Source: Candidatus Saccharimonadota bacterium (GTDB lineage Bacteria; Patescibacteriota; Saccharimonadia; Saccharimonadales; UBA4665). Taken from it: a DNA stretch of 7,461 bases. How positions within the stretch are numbered: the first letter of the stretch is position 1; each line of letters starts with the position of its first letter. The stretch covers positions 1-7,461 of the forward strand of contig DAHVAE010000034.1 in assembly GCA_027314795.1 (NCBI GenBank), given 5' to 3'. The notes under the pieces were generated by a model. That model was not told the origin of the DNA, made no database searches, and was given only the letters and a program-made list of their open reading frames with translations. Shown piece by piece: positions 6,861-7,461 of the stretch. The position numbers and the translations under genes are program-made.

Positions 6861-7445
6861 TTGGCGGTAACTGCAGAAACACGACAATGTCTAGATATGC
6901 ATGCTAACGGGTATGATTCCCGGCTGGCTGGTATCGTAACTTGGGACGCGCTCTTGACTGCCGACGTCGTCAAGGGAAGTGAATTTAAGTTTGCTACCGG
7001 TTCTGATATTTTTGTTACTTTAAATGCTGACGTGGCAAAGTTATATAGCCATCAAGAACAATTGGATACAATACTTGGTTTATATGCTACGCACCCATGT
7101 ATTCAAAGCGCTGACGCCTTATTTTATGTACCTAATGGACCTAGAGATTTCACCAGCATGCTAGCTAGCAAAATCGGTAAACCTGTCGTTCACTCAAAGC
7201 GACGCGACGGCAGCACCTCTCAGCATGACTTTGAGTTTAGTACGGCGTTAGATAAGGAAATGGCAGCTAGCTCAAACAAGCCGGTAATTGTTGAAGACTT
7301 TGTTTTTACCTTGGGCTCAGTAGCTGCCATGAGAAAATTGTTTGCTGAAGATCAAGACGTTCACTCAGTTGCAATGCTCTTAAGCGGGCAGGTAGACCCC
7401 CGATATCAGATACGGCTTGTCGATCATTATTTGCTGGAAAAGTAA
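6861..7445 (+). CDS. Divergent type I phosphoribosyltransferase-like protein (orotate PRTase-like)
   Basis: This 194-residue protein has no strong overall identity that I recognise. Its best landmark is VIVEDFVFTLGS at residues 142-153. It matches the PRPP-binding motif of type I phosphoribosyltransferases: four hydrophobics, an acidic pair (Glu145-Asp146), then T-x-G-S (Thr150, Gly152, Ser153). Upstream, ADALFYVPNG (84-93) and LASKIGKPVVHSKR (101-114) follow the order seen in orotate phosphoribosyltransferases, where a glycine-rich turn precedes a helix and a Lys-bearing strand. The start is uncertain: TTG at 6861 lies 3 bases after ppa with no ribosome site, and the first ATG in frame is at 6897. 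From 6861 it is in the same frame as ppa, separated by the TAA stop and one codon. The true substrate (orotate, a purine base or none) cannot be decided here. Confidence 0.7.
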   Translation: MAVTAETRQCLDMHANGYDSRLAGIVTWDALLTADVVKGSEFKFATGSDIFVTLNADVAKLYSHQEQLDTILGLYATHPCIQSADALFYVPNGPRDFTSMLASKIGKPVVHSKRRDGSTSQHDFEFSTALDKEMAASSNKPVIVEDFVFTLGSVAAMRKLFAEDQDVHSVAMLLSGQVDPRYQIRLVDHYLLEK

Positions 7446-7448
7446 ATA

Positions 7449-7461
7449 TTGACAGATAAAG
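7449..7461 (+). CDS. Possible start of a downstream gene (partial)
   Basis: TTG at 7449, 3 bases after the previous stop, opens a frame reading M-T-D-K to the window edge. Two other genes here start with TTG, and the 3-base spacing repeats the ppa junction. The same bases spell TTGACA, a consensus -35, so the alternative is a promoter. Too short to judge. Confidence 0.25.

Noticed and set aside
7449..7454. TTGACA as a -35 promoter element
   Set aside because: The window ends before a -10 could be seen, and a TTG start codon explains the same bases equally well.

Overview
The window reads as ordinary chromosomal DNA from a small-genome bacterium. It is gene-dense and moderately AT-rich, with compact genes and several 4-base overlaps. 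The pairing of PheRS with small nucleotide-handling proteins, and of a glutaredoxin with a divergent thioredoxin reductase, makes the Candidate Phyla Radiation, most likely Saccharibacteria (TM7), my best guess. That assignment is an inference from overall protein character, not from a marker search. TGA ends at least two genes (pheS and the HIT gene), so the standard code applies and the UGA=Gly lineages (Gracilibacteria, Absconditabacteria) are unlikely.

Positions 1-3578 are a tightly coupled plus-strand operon. It holds the tail of pheS, a HIT-family protein, a complete pheT and a Nudix hydrolase. Each gene overlaps the next by 1 to 4 bases. PheS and PheT form phenylalanyl-tRNA synthetase. 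The HIT gene sits between the two subunits and the Nudix gene follows, so nucleotide clean-up enzymes are co-translated with an enzyme that produces aminoacyl-adenylate and possibly Ap4A.

Positions 3579-4137 hold a membrane-anchored FKBP-type peptidyl-prolyl isomerase. It starts with TTG behind a strong Shine-Dalgarno sequence and probably acts outside the membrane.

Positions 4138-6169 are a redox block. A good sigma70-type promoter drives a small CGYC glutaredoxin-like protein. Next comes a thioredoxin reductase homologue that keeps its CATC redox centre but has a degraded NADPH 2'-phosphate motif and may be translated from a leaderless mRNA. Convergent to it, overlapping by 4 bases at the stop codons, is a stand-alone ferredoxin-NADP reductase-like flavoprotein. 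Together they could move electrons from NAD(P)H to disulfide or flavin acceptors.

Positions 6170-6332 are a divergent intergenic region with a strong imperfect hairpin, a 12-bp palindrome and an extended -10 promoter. The promoter drives a canonical family I inorganic pyrophosphatase. A divergent type I phosphoribosyltransferase-like gene follows 3 bases later, in the same reading frame. No stretch longer than 300 bases lacks a gene. I see no mobile element, CRISPR array, tRNA, rRNA or defence system. The points worth a second look are gene-order coupling and residue-level departures from known families, not a clearly new system.
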